Source: an uncultured Pelagibacteraceae bacterium
Lineage (GTDB): Bacteria; Pseudomonadota; Alphaproteobacteria; Pelagibacterales; Pelagibacteraceae
NCBI GenBank assembly: GCA_902548405.1
Contig: CACCRN010000001.1
Coordinates: forward strand, 62,001-126,000
DNA length: 64,000 nt
Direction: 5' to 3'
The notes beneath the pieces were generated by a model. It saw only the letters and a list, made by a program, of their open reading frames with translations. It searched no databases and was not told where the DNA came from. Shown here in pieces: positions 1-10,190 of the stretch (within the stretch, counting starts at the first letter, position 1; each line of letters starts with the position of its first letter). The translations under genes and the position numbers were made by a program.

Positions 1-8
1 AAAAAAAC

Positions 9-476
9 ATGTTTTTATCTACTTACGAGAACAGATTGGACAAAAAAGGGAGAGTATCTGTGCCTGCTAGCTTCAGATCTCATTTATCTAATTTAGGTTA
101 TAATGGTGTTATTTGTTATCCATCTTTTAATAATTTTTCGATAGAAGCATGCTCCCAAGACAGAATTGAAAAAATTTCCTCTGCTATAGATTCTTTAAAT
201 CCTTTTGAGGAAAAAAGAGATTATTTTGCAACATCAATATTGGCAGAAAGTACTAATTTACAGTTTGATAGTGAAGGTAGAATTTCTCTTTCATCAAAAT
301 TACTAAAACATGCAAAAATAAAAAATAGTATGTTGTTTGTTGGCCAAGGTCAAACCTTTCAAATATGGGAACCAACGGCATTTGAAAAATTTAAGACATT
401 AGCAAGAAAAAAAGCAAATTTAAATCGAGCAAGTCTTAAATGGGAAAAACATTTAAACAACAACGAGGGGAAATAA
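9..476 (+). CDS. mraZ: MraZ, transcriptional regulator of the dcw cluster
   Basis: MraZ is a DNA-binding protein of the SpoVT/AbrB fold that forms a ring and represses its own dcw promoter in the bacteria where it has been studied. The 155-residue product is of usual length. It opens with the family's typical start ([18 protein letters not shown], residues 2-19) and has a second AbrB-like repeat around residues 80-120 ([13 protein letters not shown]). It is the first gene of the cluster, one base before ftsZ. The upstream region that should hold the MraZ operator lies outside the window. The ATG at position 9 is well supported by family length. Confidence 0.95.
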   Translation: MFLSTYENRLDKKGRVSVPASFRSHLSNLGYNGVICYPSFNNFSIEACSQDRIEKISSAIDSLNPFEEKRDYFATSILAESTNLQFDSEGRISLSSKLLKHAKIKNSMLFVGQGQTFQIWEPTAFEKFKTLARKKANLNRASLKWEKHLNNNEGK

Positions 477-477
477 G

Positions 478-1953
478 ATGACAATTAACTTTAAAGCACC
501 AGAGATAAAAGAACTTCAGCCACGACTTTTAGTTTTAGGAGTAGGTGGAGCTGGAGGAAATGCAATAAATGAAATGATTGATAATAAACTTCAGGGTGTA
601 GAATTTATTGCAGTCAATACTGATGCTCAAGATTTAAAGTTAAGTAAAGCAAAAACAAGAATTCAAATTGGTTTAAATTTAACAAAGGGTTTAGGTGCAG
701 GTGCAAAATTAGATATAGGACAAGCTGCTGCTGATGAATCTTTAAATGAAATTGTAAATACACTTCAAGGTGCAAATATGGTTTTTATTGCAGCAGGTAT
801 GGGTGGTGGAACGGGCACTGGTGCTGCTCATGTTATCGCTAGAGCTGCTAAAGAATTAAATATATTAACAGTAGGTGTTGTGACTCTTCCATTTTTATAT
901 GAAGGCCCCTCTAGAATGAGAAGAGCACAACAAGGACTGGAAGAATTAAGAAAACATGTTGATACTATAATTGTTATTCCAAACCAAAACTTATTTAAAA
1001 TTGCAAATGAGCAAACAACTTTTGAAGAGTCTTTTAATCTTTCAAATAATGTTTTGATGCATGGAGTTCAGAGTATTACAGATTTAATGGTAAGACCTGG
1101 ATTAATTAATCTAGATTTTGCTGATGTTGAAACTGTAATGGCTTCAATGGGCAAAGCTATGATGGGAACAGGAGAAGCTGAAGGTGAAGGTAGAGCACTC
1201 AAAGCTGCTGAGATGGCAATTAGTAATCCATTAATTGATGATTACACCTTAAAGGGAGCTAAAGGGTTACTAGTAAATATCACCGGTGGTAAAGACTTAA
1301 AACTTTTTGAAGTTGATGAAGCAGTTAACAAAGTAAGAGCAGAAGTTGATCCAGAGGCTGAGTTAATTATAGGAGCAATAACTGATGCTGACTTAGACGG
1401 AAAAATGAGAGTTTCAATTGTTGCAACTTCATTAGATGGACAACAACCTGAATCTAAATCAGTAGTAAATATGGTACATAGAATACAAAATCGTAATCCT
1501 GGTTACTCTGATTTCTCAAACATGGGGTCTCCAGCATTTAACTTTTCAAACACATTAAGCCCAATTACTCATGGTGCTAACGCACTTAAGGTTGAGAATG
1601 AGATGGTTCAAGAACAAGAACAAGTAACTGTTGAAAACAATATGATGAGCGAAAATTTCGCTTCAGAAAACAGTGCAATAACAGAAAACATTGTCGAAGA
1701 CAGCACTGTAAATGAAATGGAAAAATCATTTACCCAAGAAGCAGTAGAAACATTTGAAGAAAAAAATCATGATGAAAATGTTCAAGAAGAACCATCAAAT
1801 GATCTCAAGGAGTTTGGCGTAGATTCAGATTCACCAGATTTATTTAGTTCAGAAAATGAAAACTCTTCACCATCAGATTTGTTGAATTCTGAAGATCAAG
1901 AAGATGAAGACGATCTTGAAATTCCTGCTTTCCTAAGAAGACAAAAAAATTAA
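478..1953 (+). CDS. ftsZ: FtsZ, tubulin-like cell division GTPase
   Basis: FtsZ polymerises with GTP into the cytoplasmic Z-ring that organises the divisome. The 491-residue protein has the N-terminal glycine-rich nucleotide-binding start ([11 protein letters not shown], residues 20-30), the tubulin signature GGGTGTG at 109-115 and the T7-loop [12 protein letters not shown] long acidic, low-complexity linker spans about 340-475. It ends in the conserved C-terminal peptide ([12 protein letters not shown]), which in other bacteria binds FtsA, ZipA and other partners. Its place is unusual: it lies between mraZ and rsmH, one base after mraZ, whereas in most proteobacteria it follows ftsA near the end of the cluster. 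Nothing suggests a second copy or damage. Confidence 0.98.
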   Translation: MTINFKAPEIKELQPRLLVLGVGGAGGNAINEMIDNKLQGVEFIAVNTDAQDLKLSKAKTRIQIGLNLTKGLGAGAKLDIGQAAADESLNEIVNTLQGANMVFIAAGMGGGTGTGAAHVIARAAKELNILTVGVVTLPFLYEGPSRMRRAQQGLEELRKHVDTIIVIPNQNLFKIANEQTTFEESFNLSNNVLMHGVQSITDLMVRPGLINLDFADVETVMASMGKAMMGTGEAEGEGRALKAAEMAISNPLIDDYTLKGAKGLLVNITGGKDLKLFEVDEAVNKVRAEVDPEAELIIGAITDADLDGKMRVSIVATSLDGQQPESKSVVNMVHRIQNRNPGYSDFSNMGSPAFNFSNTLSPITHGANALKVENEMVQEQEQVTVENNMMSENFASENSAITENIVEDSTVNEMEKSFTQEAVETFEEKNHDENVQEEPSNDLKEFGVDSDSPDLFSSENENSSPSDLLNSEDQEDEDDLEIPAFLRRQKN

Positions 1954-1971
1954 TGGTCTTCAAAGAAATAA

Positions 1972-2982
1972 ATGGAAGCCACCATAGTACCGGATGTACA
2001 AAAACATTATCCTGTACTGCTAAAAGAAATTATTAGCGTTATCACCCCTCAACATGGTGGCACATTTATAGACTGTACATTTGGTCAAGGTGGATATTCA
2101 AAAAAAATATTAGAGTTTGAAAATACAAACGTAATAGGACTTGATAGGGATATTGAAAGTCAAAAAGTTGCAAACTCAATTTTAGAAAATTTTGAAGATA
2201 GATTTATTTTCAAAAATTTAAAATTTAGTCAATTAACAAATTTAAAAATTAAAAACGAAAATATCAAAGGTGTTATTTTTGATCTAGGATATTCATTAAC
2301 ACAAATGAAAGATTCTAAAAAAGGATTGTCATTCAACTCAACGACAGATTTAAATATGCAATTGGGTTTAAATAACTATTCAGCTTCTGATGCTATAAAT
2401 AAACTTGATGCAAAAGAGTTGGAGAAAATTTTTAAATACTTTGGAGATGAAAAAGATGCAAAATATATTTCTAAAAATATTGTAAAAGAAAGATTAAAAA
2501 ATAAAATTGATACACAGGGTTTAATTAAAATTGTTGATAAATCAAAAATAAGAAAAAATTTTAAAATACATAATTCAACTAAAGTTTTTCAAGCTCTTAG
2601 AATATTTGTAAATAAAGAAATTAGTGAATTAATTTATGGACTGATAAATGCTACAAAAGTACTAAAAAAGGGAGGTGTTTTAGCAGTTGTTACGTTTCAT
2701 TCTTTGGAAGATAAAATTGTGAAATATTTTTTAAAAAGCCTTTCGCAAAATAAAAGTATTTCAAGATACGCACCTCAAACTGAACAAAAAGAAACTCTTT
2801 TTAATTTAAGTCAAAAAAAACCAATTGTTCCATCTGATCTTGAGATAAAAAAAAACCCACCTTCAAGATCTGCAAAACTAAGATATGCAATTAAGAAAAG
2901 TGATTTTTTTAACTTTGAAACAGATATAGAGGAAAAATTTAAAAATTTTTTAGAAATTGAAAAGTTTGGAGATAAACTTTGA
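1972..2982 (+). CDS. rsmH: RsmH, 16S rRNA m4C1402 methyltransferase
   Basis: RsmH (MraW) methylates N4 of cytidine 1402 in 16S rRNA using S-adenosylmethionine. The 336-residue product starts with [10 protein letters not shown] (residues 12-21), a hallmark of the family. It carries the SAM-binding glycine motif [10 protein letters not shown] and GLDRD, the conserved [12 protein letters not shown] segment, and the C-terminal [10 protein letters not shown]. The start ATG lies 18 bases after the ftsZ stop. Its TGA stop overlaps the TTG start of ftsL, so the two are probably translationally coupled. Confidence 0.96.
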   Translation: MEATIVPDVQKHYPVLLKEIISVITPQHGGTFIDCTFGQGGYSKKILEFENTNVIGLDRDIESQKVANSILENFEDRFIFKNLKFSQLTNLKIKNENIKGVIFDLGYSLTQMKDSKKGLSFNSTTDLNMQLGLNNYSASDAINKLDAKELEKIFKYFGDEKDAKYISKNIVKERLKNKIDTQGLIKIVDKSKIRKNFKIHNSTKVFQALRIFVNKEISELIYGLINATKVLKKGGVLAVVTFHSLEDKIVKYFLKSLSQNKSISRYAPQTEQKETLFNLSQKKPIVPSDLEIKKNPPSRSAKLRYAIKKSDFFNFETDIEEKFKNFLEIEKFGDKL

Positions 2983-3287
2983 ATAAATTATTACTAGCAT
3001 TAACAATTGTAATTTTAGTTTTAACTACAGCGATTATCAAAAATACTACAAAAAAAATTGAAGATAAAATGTTTGCTTATAAAGAAAGTGTAAGACTTTT
3101 AAAATCAGATTTGGAAAATATTCAGTTGGAATATGATTATTTAAGTTCTGCTGAAAAATTATTAGAATATCAATCTTTATATTTTGAAGATCAATTATTT
3201 CAAAAAAAAATAGAAGATATTAAAATTTATAATATTTCAGAAAATGAAAATAAATTAGAGGATTATAAAATAACTAAGGAAAAATGA
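2979..3287 (+). CDS. ftsL: FtsL-like division protein
   Basis: The 102-residue product has one N-terminal membrane helix (about residues 3-20, [16 protein letters not shown]) followed by a charged helical segment of the coiled-coil type (about 25-75). This is the architecture of FtsL, the bitopic partner of FtsB and FtsQ in the divisome. Primary sequence of FtsL is poorly conserved, so the call rests on topology, size and position between rsmH and ftsI. The start is TTG, overlapping the rsmH stop by four bases, and its own stop overlaps the ftsI ATG. Confidence 0.82.
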   Translation: MNKLLLALTIVILVLTTAIIKNTTKKIEDKMFAYKESVRLLKSDLENIQLEYDYLSSAEKLLEYQSLYFEDQLFQKKIEDIKIYNISENENKLEDYKITKEK

Positions 3288-4975
3288 GTAATTTTAATGA
3301 AAGATTAACAATTGAAGATCACAAAAATGATTTTGATTATAAAAAAAGCAATACTGGATTAAATATTCAATTTAATCGAGTTGCTTTTATTTTTTTTGTT
3401 TTTTTTGTTATTTATTCAATATACACAATACATTTAATTCATTTAGGGTTTCGAGAGGCAAAAATTGAAAAAACAAGCAACACACTTACTTTTAGTAGTG
3501 ATCTTTATAGAGCAGATATTTTAGATATTAATGGAAATTATTTAGCAAAAACAGTTAAATCTATTGATGTTGGTCTTAAAACTTCAGACATAATTAGTAA
3601 ACAAAAATTACTGTTAAGTCTAAAAATTATTTTCCCAGATAAAGATTTTAATGAAATTGAAAAAAAAATAGAAAACAAAAAGTTTTTTTATCTAGAAAAA
3701 AAAATTTCAGAGGAAAAATATGAACAAATTATGAAGTTGGGAGATAAATCTCTTATCCCTGAAGAAAAAGTGCTTAGAATGTATCCACAGAAAAATCTTT
3801 TTAGTCATATTTTAGGACAAATAGATAATGACAATAATGGTATTTCAGGTTTGGAAAAATCGTTAAATGAAAATCTTAGATCATCTAGAGACTCAATTAA
3901 ATTAACTGTTGATAAAGACATTCAGTATTTAATTAGAAAAGAATTATTAAAATATCAGGAAATTTTTAAAAGCAAAGGAAGTGCAGCAATTTTAATGGAT
4001 GTTAATAATGGCAATATAATCTCTTTGGTCTCGTTACCTGATTTTAATCCAAATGAGAGAAAAAATATATCGGATGTCAATTATATTAATAGAGTAACAA
4101 AAGGGACATATGAACTTGGTTCAGTTTTTAAGGTTTTTACTTTTGCAAGCGCTTTAAATGAAAAATTAATTGAACCAGATACTGAATTTTTAGATTTACC
4201 AAAATCAATTAAGTGTGACAGATACAGAATTGGAGAATATGACAATGAAATACCTTCAGATTTAACTGCTGAGCAAATTTTAGTTAGATCTGGAAACATA
4301 GGCTCAGTACGAATTGCTCAAAAAGTTGGTCCAGAAAAATTTAAATCTTTTTTAGAGGATATTGGAGTATTGAGACAAATTGATTTTGACATTGAAGAGG
4401 TAGCACCCCAAATTGATTATGATTTTGGAAAATGTAGATTAGCAACAGCTTCTTTTGGTCATGGAGTAGCAACAACCATTCTTCAACTTGCAAAAGGATA
4501 TGCTATTTTGGCCAATGGTGGCTATGATGTAAAACCAACATTGGTTTTTAAGGAAGATAACAAAAAAAATAACAACAAAAGAATAATTAATAAAGGAATT
4601 TCAGAACAAGTTGTTAATGCTTTAAGAAAAATTGTTAATACAGAGGAGGGTACTGCTAGATTTGCAGATGTTCAAAATTATGAAATTGGAGGCAAAACAG
4701 GCACAGCTGACCAACCAGAAGGAGGAAAATATTCAGAAGCAAAAATAAATACTTTTAGTTCGGTATTTCCAACATCAAATCCTCAATTTGTATTTGTTGT
4801 AATGTTAGATACACCTAAAAAATCAAAAGATTATTATTATAAGTATAGGCATAGAAAAGGTGGATGGAAGGGAACACTTTATAATACTGCTGGGTGGACA
4901 TCAGTAGAGGTAGCAGGAAAAGTAATTGATAAAATTGGGCCTATTTTAGCCACAAAATATATACAGGTTAAATAG
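3284..4975 (+). CDS. ftsI: FtsI (PBP3), septal peptidoglycan transpeptidase
   Basis: FtsI cross-links septal peptidoglycan in the periplasm, in partnership with FtsW. The 563-residue protein has a short cytoplasmic N-terminus, one membrane helix (about 29-52), a pedestal domain with the conserved RMYPQ and LGQID segments, and a C-terminal penicillin-binding domain. All three active-site motifs are visible: S-x-x-K (GSVFK), S-x-N (SGNIG) and KTG (GGKTGTADQP). The start overlaps the ftsL stop (ATGA). Confidence 0.96.
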   Translation: MSNFNERLTIEDHKNDFDYKKSNTGLNIQFNRVAFIFFVFFVIYSIYTIHLIHLGFREAKIEKTSNTLTFSSDLYRADILDINGNYLAKTVKSIDVGLKTSDIISKQKLLLSLKIIFPDKDFNEIEKKIENKKFFYLEKKISEEKYEQIMKLGDKSLIPEEKVLRMYPQKNLFSHILGQIDNDNNGISGLEKSLNENLRSSRDSIKLTVDKDIQYLIRKELLKYQEIFKSKGSAAILMDVNNGNIISLVSLPDFNPNERKNISDVNYINRVTKGTYELGSVFKVFTFASALNEKLIEPDTEFLDLPKSIKCDRYRIGEYDNEIPSDLTAEQILVRSGNIGSVRIAQKVGPEKFKSFLEDIGVLRQIDFDIEEVAPQIDYDFGKCRLATASFGHGVATTILQLAKGYAILANGGYDVKPTLVFKEDNKKNNNKRIINKGISEQVVNALRKIVNTEEGTARFADVQNYEIGGKTGTADQPEGGKYSEAKINTFSSVFPTSNPQFVFVVMLDTPKKSKDYYYKYRHRKGGWKGTLYNTAGWTSVEVAGKVIDKIGPILATKYIQVK

Positions 4976-4977
4976 TG

Positions 4978-7821
4978 ATGTTACTTGGAAATTATTTTGA
5001 TGGTATCCACAAAAATTATAAAAAATTATTTTTTTCAGGCATATCTTTTAATACTAGATCGCTAAAAAAAAATAATATTTTCTTTGCAATTAAGGGAAAT
5101 AGTATAGATGGAAATAAGTTCATTTCTAAAGCTATAAAAAAAGGTTCTAAAATAATTGTTACAGAACAAAAAATTAAAAATTTTCGTAATGGAATTTTGA
5201 TTATAAGAACAAAAAATATAAGAAAATTATTAGCAGAAGTCTCATTTAAAATTTACAATAAAATACCAAAAAATTTAGTAGCTGTTACAGGAACTAATGG
5301 AAAATCTTCAGTTGCTGAATTTTATTTTCAAATAATGAAATTAAATAAAAAAAAAGTAGCTTCAATTGGAACATTAGGAGTCAAATCAAAAAATATTAAT
5401 TTAAATTTATTTAATACAACAATTGATCCTATTAAATTAGGCCAGATCTTACAAAAATTAAAAAAAAAAAAAGTTGAAAACGTCATCATGGAAGCTTCTA
5501 GTCATGGACTAAAACAAAATAGATTAAATGGATTAAATTTTAAATCTGGAATTTTTACAAATTTATCACAAGATCATCTTGATTATCACAAAAATTTAAA
5601 AAATTATTTAGAAGCAAAACTTTATTTATTTGAGAATTTAATTGAAAAAAAAGGAAATATAATTACAGATAAAAATATACCTCAATATAAAACAATCAAG
5701 AAAATCTCTTTAAAGAAAAAATTAAAATTATCAGCAATAAATGAAAAGAAAAGTAATTTTGAAATATTATCTCATAGATATGATAATGAAAATCAACTAA
5801 TCAAAATTAAACATAAAAATTTAATTAAGGAAATTAATTTAAATTTAATAGGTAAAATTCAAATAAATAATATTTTGATGGCTGCAATGGCAGCACAAAA
5901 AAGTAATTTAAATTTTGAAAATATTTTAAAAGTCTTACCAAAATTAAAACCAGTTGAAGGTAGATTGGAAAAAATTGGAAAAATTAAAAATAATTCAATT
6001 GTTATTCTTGATTATGCACATACGCCTGATGCTTTAAAAGTTTGTCTTTTAAATATTAAGGATCAATTTCCTGATAAAAAGTTAAACCTTTTATTTGGTT
6101 GTGGGGGGAATAGAGACCAAAACAAAAGAATGAAAATGGGTAAAATAGCAAGTATTTATGCAGATAATATCTACCTAACTGATGATAACCCTCGTTACGA
6201 AAACCCAGTGAATATAAGAAAAGATATTAAAAAGGGCATCTATGGCAAGAAAATTACAGAAATTTCTAATAGAGGAAAAGCAATATCAGAAGCTATTAAA
6301 AATTTGAAAAGTGGAGACGTTTTAGTAGTTGCAGGAAAAGGGCACGAAAGCACACAGGAAATTGGTAAAAAGGAAATTAAATTTTCTGATAGAAAAAAAA
6401 TTCTAACCGAAATCAAATTGAAAAACGAAAATTTGTCTGATCAACTAAAGATAAATATAATCACAGAACTTTCCAAAACTCAAAAATTATCAAAGTCTAT
6501 TTCTATAAATAATACTAGGATTAATTCTAATGAAGTAAGTAAAAATGATGTATTTTTTGCTATCAAAGGAAAAGTAAATGATGGAAATAATTTTGTTTCA
6601 CAATCATTTAAAAAGAAAGCATCATTAGCAATTGTAAGTAAAATTCAAAATAATCTTGATACTAAAAGGCAAATAAAAGTTAAAAACACCTTAAAATTTT
6701 TAACAAATGTTTCAAAAGTATATAGAAAAAATATAAGTACTAACATTATAGCTATCACAGGTAGTTGTGGGAAGACTACACTCAAAGAATTATTGGGAAG
6801 TGTGTTAGGAAAAATTTCAATTACAAGTATATCACCAAAGTCTTATAACAATAAATTTGGAGTTCCTTTAAGTCTTCTTAATATTAAAGAAAATGATCAA
6901 TATGGAGTTTTAGAAGTAGGAATGGATAAAAAAGGTGAGATTGATTATCTAACAAAAATAATTGAGCCAAATGTTGGTGTTATTACAAATATAAATTATG
7001 CACATGCAAAAAATTTCAAAAATATAAAAGAGATTGCTTTAGCAAAATCAGAGATTATAAATAATATTAAATTAAATGGTTCTATTATCTTAAATGCAGA
7101 TGATAAATTTTTTAAACTTCATAGACAAATTTCTAAAAAGAAAAAACTTAAATTAATTTCATTTGGCATCAAAAGTAAAAGAGCAGATATTAAGTTAATA
7201 GATATTAAATCGTTTGGAAAAAATTTTAAAATTAAAATTAGATTTATGAATAAAATTAAACATTTTATAATCTCTGATGACTATCAAAACAATATTTATA
7301 ATATTCTATCTGCATTAGCTGTTATTAGTGTGAATTCAAATATATTTAATTTAAATAAAAATATTTTTTTAAATTTCAAAATTCCTGAGGGAAGAGGGGA
7401 TCATTCAACAATAAAAATAAATAATAAAAAAATAAATTTAATTGATCAAAGTTATAACTCAAACCCATTATCATTAAGTTCAGCTATTAAAAATTTTGAT
7501 AAAATAAAGTCAAACAAGTCTAAAAAATATTTGCTGCTTGGAGACATGTTGGAGCTTGGTAGTTATTCTAAAAAACTTCATGAATCTATTGCTCCATTAA
7601 TAAATCAAACTAAAATTGATAAGGTTTTTGTAAAAGGAAAAATGGCTTCTTTGATATATAAAAAAATATCTAATAGTAAAAAAGGTAAAATATTACGTAA
7701 CAAATCTGAGATAGATGATTTGATTAGAAATGATATTAAAAACAATGATTATTTAATGATTAAAGCCTCACTTGCGACAGGTTTCAATAAGATAGTTAAT
7801 GAAATAAAAGGTTTAAACTAA
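4978..7821 (+). CDS. murE/murF: MurE-MurF fusion: two Mur ligases in one polypeptide
   Basis: One uninterrupted frame of about 947 residues encodes two complete Mur ligases. The N-terminal half (to about residue 480) is MurE, UDP-MurNAc-tripeptide synthetase. It has the ATP P-loop VTGTNGKSS (about 103-111) and the DDNPR motif (about 401-405), which in MurE marks meso-diaminopimelate as the added amino acid. The C-terminal half is MurF, UDP-MurNAc-pentapeptide synthetase, with its own P-loop ITGSCGKTT (about 592-600), the VLEVGM segment and DQSYNSNP. The junction is around ISINNTRINSNEV, where MurF's N-terminal domain begins. A GTG at 4975 is in frame, but the ATG at 4978 is preferred. MurE-MurF fusions are known in some other bacteria such as Bordetella. 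Confidence 0.95.
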   Translation: MLLGNYFDGIHKNYKKLFFSGISFNTRSLKKNNIFFAIKGNSIDGNKFISKAIKKGSKIIVTEQKIKNFRNGILIIRTKNIRKLLAEVSFKIYNKIPKNLVAVTGTNGKSSVAEFYFQIMKLNKKKVASIGTLGVKSKNINLNLFNTTIDPIKLGQILQKLKKKKVENVIMEASSHGLKQNRLNGLNFKSGIFTNLSQDHLDYHKNLKNYLEAKLYLFENLIEKKGNIITDKNIPQYKTIKKISLKKKLKLSAINEKKSNFEILSHRYDNENQLIKIKHKNLIKEINLNLIGKIQINNILMAAMAAQKSNLNFENILKVLPKLKPVEGRLEKIGKIKNNSIVILDYAHTPDALKVCLLNIKDQFPDKKLNLLFGCGGNRDQNKRMKMGKIASIYADNIYLTDDNPRYENPVNIRKDIKKGIYGKKITEISNRGKAISEAIKNLKSGDVLVVAGKGHESTQEIGKKEIKFSDRKKILTEIKLKNENLSDQLKINIITELSKTQKLSKSISINNTRINSNEVSKNDVFFAIKGKVNDGNNFVSQSFKKKASLAIVSKIQNNLDTKRQIKVKNTLKFLTNVSKVYRKNISTNIIAITGSCGKTTLKELLGSVLGKISITSISPKSYNNKFGVPLSLLNIKENDQYGVLEVGMDKKGEIDYLTKIIEPNVGVITNINYAHAKNFKNIKEIALAKSEIINNIKLNGSIILNADDKFFKLHRQISKKKKLKLISFGIKSKRADIKLIDIKSFGKNFKIKIRFMNKIKHFIISDDYQNNIYNILSALAVISVNSNIFNLNKNIFLNFKIPEGRGDHSTIKINNKKINLIDQSYNSNPLSLSSAIKNFDKIKSNKSKKYLLLGDMLELGSYSKKLHESIAPLINQTKIDKVFVKGKMASLIYKKISNSKKGKILRNKSEIDDLIRNDIKNNDYLMIKASLATGFNKIVNEIKGLN

Positions 7822-8907
7822 ATGCTATACCAGTTTCTATTAAATTTCGTTGATAATTTTAGCTTTTTAAACGTCTTTAAATATTTAACTTTTAGAACAG
7901 GTTTATCTTTTTTTACATCATTAGTGATAGTTCTATTTATTGGTGGACCTTTTATAAAATTTTTTTCAAATCAAAAAATTTTTAATCCAATCAGGGAGGA
8001 TGGACCTGAAGACCACATAATTAAAAAAATTGGAACACCAACAATGGGTGGAATTATTATTTTATTTGGCCTAATTATTTCAGTTATTTTATGGGCAGAT
8101 TTATCAAATATAAATATTTTATTTTGTTTATACATTGCTCTTTCATTTGGATTACTTGGTGCATTTGATGATTATAAAAAAATTAAGCAAAGTAATTCCT
8201 CTGGTATTTCATCAAAGTTTAAAATAACTGTACAAATTATTTTAGCGTTACTAGGTGTAGGTCTGTTTGTTTACTTGAATGATTATCAAGATTTAAATAA
8301 TTTATATTTTCCTTTTTTTAAAAATTTAATAATTAATCTTGGATGGTTTTTTATACCTTTTGCTGTATTTGTAATAATAGGTTCTTCTAATGCTGTAAAT
8401 CTTACTGATGGTCTAGACGGTTTAGCAACAGTACCAGTAATATTGGTGGCAACTTGTTTTGCATTTATAAGCTATGTAACTGGAAATATTGTTTTTTCAA
8501 ATTATTTACAAATTTCTTATATTGAAGGAACAGGTGAAGTTTCAATTTTTTGTGGTGCGATTATTGGGGCTTGTTTAGGTTTCTTATGGTTTAATGCTCC
8601 TCCAGCTAAAATTTTTATGGGAGACACAGGCTCTTTATCTTTAGGTGGTTCACTAGGAGCCGTAGGTATTATAACAAAACACGAGATTGTTCTAGCAATA
8701 ACGGGAGGTCTTTTTGTTTTAGAAGCAGTCTCTGTAATGGTTCAAGTAATTTCATTTAAACTTACAGGAAAAAGAATTTTTAGAATGGCTCCCATACATC
8801 ATCATTTTGAAAAAAAAGGTTGGCCCGAGTCCACTATAGTTATTAGATTTTGGATTATCTCAATAATTTTAGCAATGATAGGACTTGCTACGTTAAAATT
8901 AAGATAA
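7822..8907 (+). CDS. mraY: MraY, phospho-MurNAc-pentapeptide translocase
   Basis: MraY transfers phospho-MurNAc-pentapeptide from UDP to undecaprenyl phosphate, making lipid I at the inner face of the cytoplasmic membrane. The 361-residue protein has about ten hydrophobic helices and the family's conserved segments: GTPTMGG, FDDYKKI (the Asp pair), NAVNLTDGLDGLA, FMGDTGSLSLGG and MAPIHHHFEKKGWPE. The start ATG follows the murF stop directly. The TAA stop shares a base with the murD ATG. Confidence 0.98.
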   Translation: MLYQFLLNFVDNFSFLNVFKYLTFRTGLSFFTSLVIVLFIGGPFIKFFSNQKIFNPIREDGPEDHIIKKIGTPTMGGIIILFGLIISVILWADLSNINILFCLYIALSFGLLGAFDDYKKIKQSNSSGISSKFKITVQIILALLGVGLFVYLNDYQDLNNLYFPFFKNLIINLGWFFIPFAVFVIIGSSNAVNLTDGLDGLATVPVILVATCFAFISYVTGNIVFSNYLQISYIEGTGEVSIFCGAIIGACLGFLWFNAPPAKIFMGDTGSLSLGGSLGAVGIITKHEIVLAITGGLFVLEAVSVMVQVISFKLTGKRIFRMAPIHHHFEKKGWPESTIVIRFWIISIILAMIGLATLKLR

Positions 8908-10190
8908 TGAAAAATAAAAAAAATATTTTTTTAAGAAAAAAAATATTAATATATGGACTAGGCAAAAGTGGAATATCTTCATATAAATTTTTAAAAAAAA
9001 AAGCAGATGTTTATCTTTTTGATGATAATTCGAAAATAAATAAAAAAATATTAAGTTTAAGTGAATTTTCAAAAATAAGTTTTGATGTAATAATTATTAG
9101 TCCAGGAATAGATATTTCAAAATGTAAATTATCGACATTCTTGAAAAAAAATTCACGAAAAATTTATACAGATCTTGATGTTTTGTACTCTTTTTATGAT
9201 AATTTGAGTATAACAATCACAGGTACTAATGGAAAATCAACTACAGCAAAAATACTTCAAAATGCTTTGGTTGATCAAGAAAAAGATGCTCGATTAATTG
9301 GGAATATAGGAAACCCAGCACTTGCAGAGAAAAAAATAACAAAAAAAACGATTTTTGTGATCGAAGCCTCCTCGTATCAGCTAGATTATTCAAAGATTTT
9401 CAGTTCAAAATATAGCTTAATTTTAAACATTTCAGCAGATCATATTGAGAGACACAAGAACCTGAAAAATTATGTCAATGCAAAATTTAAATTAATCGAG
9501 TCACAAGTTAAGGGAAATTTTGCGTACGTTAAAAAAAATGATTCATTAATTTCAAAAAAAATTAAAAAAAATAAATTTAAGTCAAAAATTTATAAAGTTG
9601 ATATCTCAAATTTGAAAAACATAATTGATAAGATTAGTAATAAATACTTTGCTTCTGACGGCAATAGAGAAAATCTTTCATTTATTTTTGAAATTGCAAC
9701 TAAATTGAAACTTTCAAAAAATAGATTAATCCAAACAATAAATAATTTTAAGGGACTTGATTATAGACAACAAATTGTTTTTGATAAAAAAAATTTAACA
9801 ATAATTAACGACTCTAAATCAACAAGCTTCGCTTCTTCAGAAAATATATTAAATAATTTGAATGATGTTTATTGGATTTTGGGAGGAATACCAAAAAAAA
9901 ATGATAAGTTCAAATTATCTAAAATAAAATGTAAAAACATAAAAGCGTTCATTTTTGGTTCATATCGAAATAAGTTTCATAAAGTTTTGAGAAATAAATT
10001 AAAGGTTAAAAAATATAAAACTTTAAATGAAACCTTACGTGCAATTTTCTTAGAGATAAAAGATCAAGAAATTAAAAAAAATATAATTTTTTTTAGTCCT
10101 GCCGGTGCATCATTCGATAGTTTTAAAAATTTTGAAGATAGAGGAGATTACTTTAATAAAATAGTAAAAAAAATAATATATGCAAAGTAA
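8907..10190 (+). CDS. murD: MurD, UDP-MurNAc-L-alanine:D-glutamate ligase
   Basis: MurD adds D-glutamate to UDP-MurNAc-L-alanine in the cytoplasm. The product (427 residues) shows the N-terminal Rossmann glycine motif YGLGKSG, the P-loop ITGTNGKSTTAK, the conserved EASSYQLD and LILNISADHIERH segments, and the C-terminal SPAGASFDSF. The frame is open further upstream to 8850, but the ATG at 8907 is chosen: it overlaps the mraY stop in a TAATG arrangement, and the extra 19 residues would lie inside mraY and match nothing in the family. Gene order fits the standard mraY-murD-ftsW run. Confidence 0.95.
   Translation: MKNKKNIFLRKKILIYGLGKSGISSYKFLKKKADVYLFDDNSKINKKILSLSEFSKISFDVIIISPGIDISKCKLSTFLKKNSRKIYTDLDVLYSFYDNLSITITGTNGKSTTAKILQNALVDQEKDARLIGNIGNPALAEKKITKKTIFVIEASSYQLDYSKIFSSKYSLILNISADHIERHKNLKNYVNAKFKLIESQVKGNFAYVKKNDSLISKKIKKNKFKSKIYKVDISNLKNIIDKISNKYFASDGNRENLSFIFEIATKLKLSKNRLIQTINNFKGLDYRQQIVFDKKNLTIINDSKSTSFASSENILNNLNDVYWILGGIPKKNDKFKLSKIKCKNIKAFIFGSYRNKFHKVLRNKLKVKKYKTLNETLRAIFLEIKDQEIKKNIIFFSPAGASFDSFKNFEDRGDYFNKIVKKIIYAK

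Noticed and set aside
4978-7821. The murE-murF fusion as a sequencing frameshift artefact.
   Set aside because: Both halves are in the same frame with a plausible linker; a simple indel error would have shifted the frame.
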